A stretch of 63,475 nucleotides of DNA from Chloroflexia bacterium SDU3-3. Lineage in GTDB: Bacteria; Chloroflexota; Chloroflexia; Chloroflexales; Roseiflexaceae. Below the pieces are notes generated by a model. The model did no database searches, was not told the DNA's origin, and worked only from the letters and a program-made list of their open reading frames with translations. Location: positions 1-63,475 of the forward strand of contig WBOU01000024.1 of the NCBI GenBank assembly GCA_009268125.1. Reading direction: 5' to 3'. Of this stretch, positions 60,369 through 63,475 are shown in pieces; within the stretch, counting starts at the first letter, position 1; each line of letters starts with the position of its first letter. The translations under genes were made by a program, and so were the position numbers.

Positions 60369-60962
60369 TCAGGGTTCGTCGTAGACCTCAAGTAATCGGC
60401 CTGCAACTCGCCGCACCTCGTCATCGGCATCTTGAGCCGCCGCCAGTTCTACCAAACCGCGAAGCTCAGGCCAGTGTGGATAAGCAATAGCCCAGATTGC
60501 AGCGATGCGAACCGCAGGCTCAGGCGCAACCATAGCTCGTTCGAACGCCGGAACAAAAATAGTATCGAATGCCCGTGCGGTCAGTGCGATGCCCAGTTGG
60601 TAGATGGCGCTGCCGCGCTCGCGTGTGTCGCCCGCCTGCGCACACCGCTCGAGCAGATCAGTATCACTATAAAGATCAATAGCTTTGCGGATCTGTTCAA
60701 GCGCACGATCAGGATCATTGCCATGAACAATAAAATATTTTGCCTCAAAGATATCTTTATGCTCTTCTAAATAAAAAATCTTCGTCTCCGAGCTGTTAGC
60801 TCTGAGTGATAAAGTGTAAGGGGTCTGCTCAGTCTCCTCAGACTCATCAAGCCATATCCAGTAATACTCATCTGCTACCTGGAAAACCACATCAGATGTA
60901 ACTGAAGGCTTTGCAATAAGATAGACCTTGATCAAGATATCATTCTCCCATGAAAAGATCAC
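60369..60962 (-). CDS. HEAT-repeat immunity candidate coupled to the cargo gene
   Basis: A 197-residue paralogue of 53450-54022. Blocks: YLIAKPSVTSDVVFQVADEY, TKIFYLEEHKDIFEAKYFIV, then HEAT helices (GSAIYQLGIALTARAFDTIF, FERAMVAPEPAVRIAAIWAI, AQDADDEVRRVAGRLLEVYD). It begins at a GTG whose last bases form the stop of the cargo gene (GTGA overlap), so the two are made together. This position and the coupling fit an immunity protein for the cargo's C-terminal domain; no family member I know of proves this. The N-terminal half is lower in GC than most of the window. Confidence 0.7.
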   Translation of the reverse strand: MIFSWENDILIKVYLIAKPSVTSDVVFQVADEYYWIWLDESEETEQTPYTLSLRANSSETKIFYLEEHKDIFEAKYFIVHGNDPDRALEQIRKAIDLYSDTDLLERCAQAGDTRERGSAIYQLGIALTARAFDTIFVPAFERAMVAPEPAVRIAAIWAIAYPHWPELRGLVELAAAQDADDEVRRVAGRLLEVYDEP

Positions 60963-63475
60963 TTCATTTGATGAGCCTGGCGAATCAATGGTTCAACAAA
61001 AGCCTCAACCTCGGCAATGTCATCAAACTTCTGCCCATTGGTTTTAGCCATAACCCACTTGATCACAATCTCAACCTCATTGGTTTTTGCAGACTCTACA
61101 TCTTTATAATCTGCACTCGTGGGGGTATGAGTCTTACGATCTTTCTTGATCATCAGATCGTCAAATCCCAACTCCTTATTAATCGTATCAGCATCAGCAA
61201 CAGCCCCAACTGGCCCCATAGGGAACTTCGTTGGAAGATCTTGCCAACTCATATCCTTACGGCTGATAAGATCCAGCATCATCGGCGCGGTCACAAGCGT
61301 AGCTGGATTACGAACGCTCTCCACACTCATCATCAATGTTGCAGTACCACCTATCAGGCTTTCAGGATTAATAGATGGATCTGCCTGCTGAATCTGTTTA
61401 GCAAACTGAATCGGCACTTGGCCTGTCTCGGCATAAGTGCGGATCGCACGAACCAAACGGCTGCGAATTCCACCATGAAGATTTGGTGGAAGAATATTCA
61501 TCAGCTTGGCTTCAAGTGAGTCCATACGATCTGCGATCTCTTTATAGGTACCTACGTCGTCTACATATGGAGCGCCATCCCAACCTTGTTTCGCGGTAAT
61601 CGTCGCTGCTTCAGGGTGACTTGAGCTACGGAGCTTCATTGGTGCAAACACCCCACGCGACTCTTGCTCCCTAAGGTATCGAACCTGCGAAGGTATAGGT
61701 GCCTCATCTGGCCGAGTAGATATTACCGTTTCCTGTTTACGTAGATCGCCTTGCTCTGGCCGATAGCCCTCTCTCGTGCCATTTGCTGTCTCATACTGCT
61801 CAAGGCTGTCATGACCTGACGCCTTCATCTGACGTTGCCGCTGTTCGCTGTCAATCATGCTCTGCTCGCCTCTAAGCGTCTGAGGATCAGAATACATCCT
61901 CTGGGCTATGCGGCGCACCATCGACAGAATCTCTTCTTGGCTAAATTGCGAGATTTCCTTCTTCTCTGTTTTGTCTTCAGGATTGATCTTCACATCAGCA
62001 AAGTATGTATGATCTGCCGATTTAACCAACGCGATTGATGTCAGCTTATAGCGCTCTTGGATGCTAGGAAGTGCAGCTTTTACCGAAGAAACTGTAGCTT
62101 TCGGGTTACTCATCTCACGCTCGGCATCAGCAACGGCACGAGCAACATCGGCCTGCTTCTCCTCCATGGTGCGTGGATCAGAGTTCTCGCCCTTACCTGG
62201 CTCCTTTGTAGCATCGGGTATAGCCGCTTTGCTCTTATCATCCGTGCCCTTGCCGATGCCCTTGACCATAGCCCAGAGCTTCTTGCCCATGGCCACGGCC
62301 TTCTGGACGACCCAGTCGATGGCCTTCTTGATCGGGGCCTGGACCTTCTCGATGATGCCCTGCACCTTCTTCGAGATGCCGCCCAAGCCCAGCAGGTCGG
62401 CCAGGAACGAGATCACGGTGGGAAGGGCCGTGGCCAGCGACTGCTCGATGAAGTTGGCCGCCCCGCCGATATTGCCCGCCGCAATCGCGCTGATCGAGCT
62501 GAAGATGGAATTCATGAGCGAGGCCAAGCGCGCCGCGTTGTTCGCGAACCAGGTCACCACCCGGATGATGCCCTGCACCGCCTTGATGAACGCGCCCGCT
62601 GGCCCGCCCAGAATGCCCACCAGCCACTCGATCCCCGCCTTGATCACCTGCCCGATCACCATCTCTTTGATCTGGTCGATCACCATCGCCTTCAGGTCGC
62701 CCACCTGATCCTGGATGTAGGCCCACAGCCCCGCCAGACCCTCGGTGCGGATGATCTGGAAGATCTCCCAGCCCTTCTCCAAAGCCCCTACAATCTCCTC
62801 GCCGTTCGGCCCCAGCGATTTGACCACCTGGGTGCGCACCTGCGGATACGTCAGCCCCAGGATCTGCAGCACCATGTTGAAGATGCCCGCCAGGTCGAAG
62901 GCCTTGGGCAGCTGGATCCCGCTCGCCGACAGCGTCCCCGTCAGCCAGCTGATCAGCCCCGCCTGCAGATGCGTGCCGATGTTCGCCCCGAACTGGTGCA
63001 GGCCCTGGCCCACCGCGCTCAGCAGGTTGCCCAGGAAGCCAATCGGGTCTTGGAGGATGGCCCCGATCGCCGCCGCGCCGTTGCGCAGCACCCCCTCCAG
63101 CATCGCCCGCAGCTCCTGGATCGTCTTGATCACCCCGCCGATCATGTCCCCGGCCTTGGCCAGCAGCCCCTTCGACGCCGCCTTCATCGCGTCCAGCTCG
63201 CTGTCCAGCGCCTGCACCTGCTCGGTGTACTGCTGCGCCAGGTGGTCCACCAGCTCCTGCTGCTTGGCGTCGATCGTCTGCTCGAGGCTATCGAACTTGC
63301 CCTGGGCCTCGCCCGCCACCTCCTCGGCCAGCTTGCGCAGCTCGGCGGGCTGCTTGGCCACCTCGTCCGCGATCCGCTTCCGCCCGCGCTCCACCGCTGC
63401 GTGGGCCTTGCCCAGCTGCGTCCCCACGATCCCCGCCACCTGCGCCAGCACCGTGTCCATCTCGGCGAGGTAGCG
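60959..63475 (-). CDS. Large eCIS-type cargo/polymorphic toxin protein, 5' end beyond the window
   Basis: At least 839 residues; the frame is open to the right edge, so the N-terminus (in this family often DUF4157) is missing. Helical, Ala-rich blocks follow one another: coiled coil (VAKQPAELRKLAEEV, QQYTEQVQALDSELDAMKAA), then the core common to contractile-injection-system cargo (DPIGFLGNLLSAVGQGLHQF, IQLPKAFDLAGIFNMVLQIL, NIGGAANFIEQSLATALPTV, APIKKAIDWVVQKAVAMGKK). From about residue 425 a variable C-terminal region of some 410 residues begins after a Lys/Asp linker (MVRRIAQRMYSDPQTLRGEQ, GIRSRLVRAIRTYAETG); I recognise no toxin family there. Base composition falls in this tail. The HEAT gene is coupled to its stop. 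Confidence 0.75.
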   Translation of the reverse strand, partial: RYLAEMDTVLAQVAGIVGTQLGKAHAAVERGRKRIADEVAKQPAELRKLAEEVAGEAQGKFDSLEQTIDAKQQELVDHLAQQYTEQVQALDSELDAMKAASKGLLAKAGDMIGGVIKTIQELRAMLEGVLRNGAAAIGAILQDPIGFLGNLLSAVGQGLHQFGANIGTHLQAGLISWLTGTLSASGIQLPKAFDLAGIFNMVLQILGLTYPQVRTQVVKSLGPNGEEIVGALEKGWEIFQIIRTEGLAGLWAYIQDQVGDLKAMVIDQIKEMVIGQVIKAGIEWLVGILGGPAGAFIKAVQGIIRVVTWFANNAARLASLMNSIFSSISAIAAGNIGGAANFIEQSLATALPTVISFLADLLGLGGISKKVQGIIEKVQAPIKKAIDWVVQKAVAMGKKLWAMVKGIGKGTDDKSKAAIPDATKEPGKGENSDPRTMEEKQADVARAVADAEREMSNPKATVSSVKAALPSIQERYKLTSIALVKSADHTYFADVKINPEDKTEKKEISQFSQEEILSMVRRIAQRMYSDPQTLRGEQSMIDSEQRQRQMKASGHDSLEQYETANGTREGYRPEQGDLRKQETVISTRPDEAPIPSQVRYLREQESRGVFAPMKLRSSSHPEAATITAKQGWDGAPYVDDVGTYKEIADRMDSLEAKLMNILPPNLHGGIRSRLVRAIRTYAETGQVPIQFAKQIQQADPSINPESLIGGTATLMMSVESVRNPATLVTAPMMLDLISRKDMSWQDLPTKFPMGPVGAVADADTINKELGFDDLMIKKDRKTHTPTSADYKDVESAKTNEVEIVIKWVMAKTNGQKFDDIAEVEAFVEPLIRQAHQMK
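62239..62497 (-). repeat. 259-bp direct repeat, main gene copy
   Basis: Counterpart of 60016-60274, inside the cargo gene at the boundary between the conserved core and the variable tail. The copies lie about 2.2 kb apart in the same orientation, so recombination between them would replace the present tail and HEAT gene with the orphan tail. Confidence 0.9.

Overview
The window reads as chromosomal DNA of a high-GC member of the Chloroflexota, most likely class Chloroflexia. The main reasons are the Ala/Pro/Gly-rich proteins, zinc-ribbon-tagged FHA and PP2C proteins, ELWxxDGT and DUF2690-type secreted proteins, HTH-plus-LamG regulators, two glycogen synthases side by side, long GC hairpins, and the abundant intergenic 'CTTCGCGTCTTCGTGG' repeat family. 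The phylum is an inference from gene content; no rRNA or tRNA gene was seen.

Layout. 1-5.4 kb: accessory region with two secreted DUF2690-like paralogues, two single-domain LuxR-type regulators in paralogous loci (one with a divergent XRE-LamG gene, the other with only its remnants), and a secreted ELWxxDGT protein. 5.4-13.7 kb: a CHAT/STAND-like membrane protein with degraded active sites, two glycogen synthases (a GT5 type with altered catalytic residues and an actinobacterial type), a 1.3-kb repeat field, and a polyprenyl-synthetase-like gene. 13.8-19.9 kb: a minus-strand signalling operon PP2C-PP2C-VWA-FHA in which three of the four proteins carry zinc ribbons. 20-33 kb: glycosyltransferase, acyltransferase, methyltransferase, PucR regulator, degenerate GGDEF protein, amidase, Imm17-like protein, LIM/DA1-type peptidase, leaderless VWA gene, trpB, an EI24 membrane protein, and several dispersed repeats. 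33-41 kb: a sugar oxidoreductase/isomerase pair, a four-gene arrestin-like plus P-loop ATPase operon, two unknown genes, a DUF6939-like gene and an alpha/beta hydrolase.

41-53 kb: an AT-rich secreted-protein gene with a consensus promoter; a LacI-controlled beta-glucoside uptake and hydrolysis operon (binding protein, two permeases, GH1) with composite operators; a nucleotidyltransferase, a double GNAT, a lipoprotein, and an MFS gene with a terminator in its leader. 53-63.5 kb: a HEAT-type immunity-like gene translationally coupled to a WGR/beta-propeller gene, a YcaQ/AlkX-type glycosylase, a PNPOx-like protein, and a polymorphic toxin locus. That locus holds the 3' part of a large cargo protein of the type associated with extracellular contractile injection systems (it runs off the right edge), its coupled HEAT-type immunity candidate, an orphan tail cassette sharing a 259-bp segment with the main gene, a frameshifted nuclease module, an immunity candidate and an LRR protein, closed by a terminator.

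The three most interesting signals are the toxin/immunity cassette array at 57.5-63.5 kb, the apparent loss of catalytic residues in two neighbouring proteins (CHAT-NTPase and GlgA-like), and the arrestin-like/ATPase operon at 35.9-38.6 kb.
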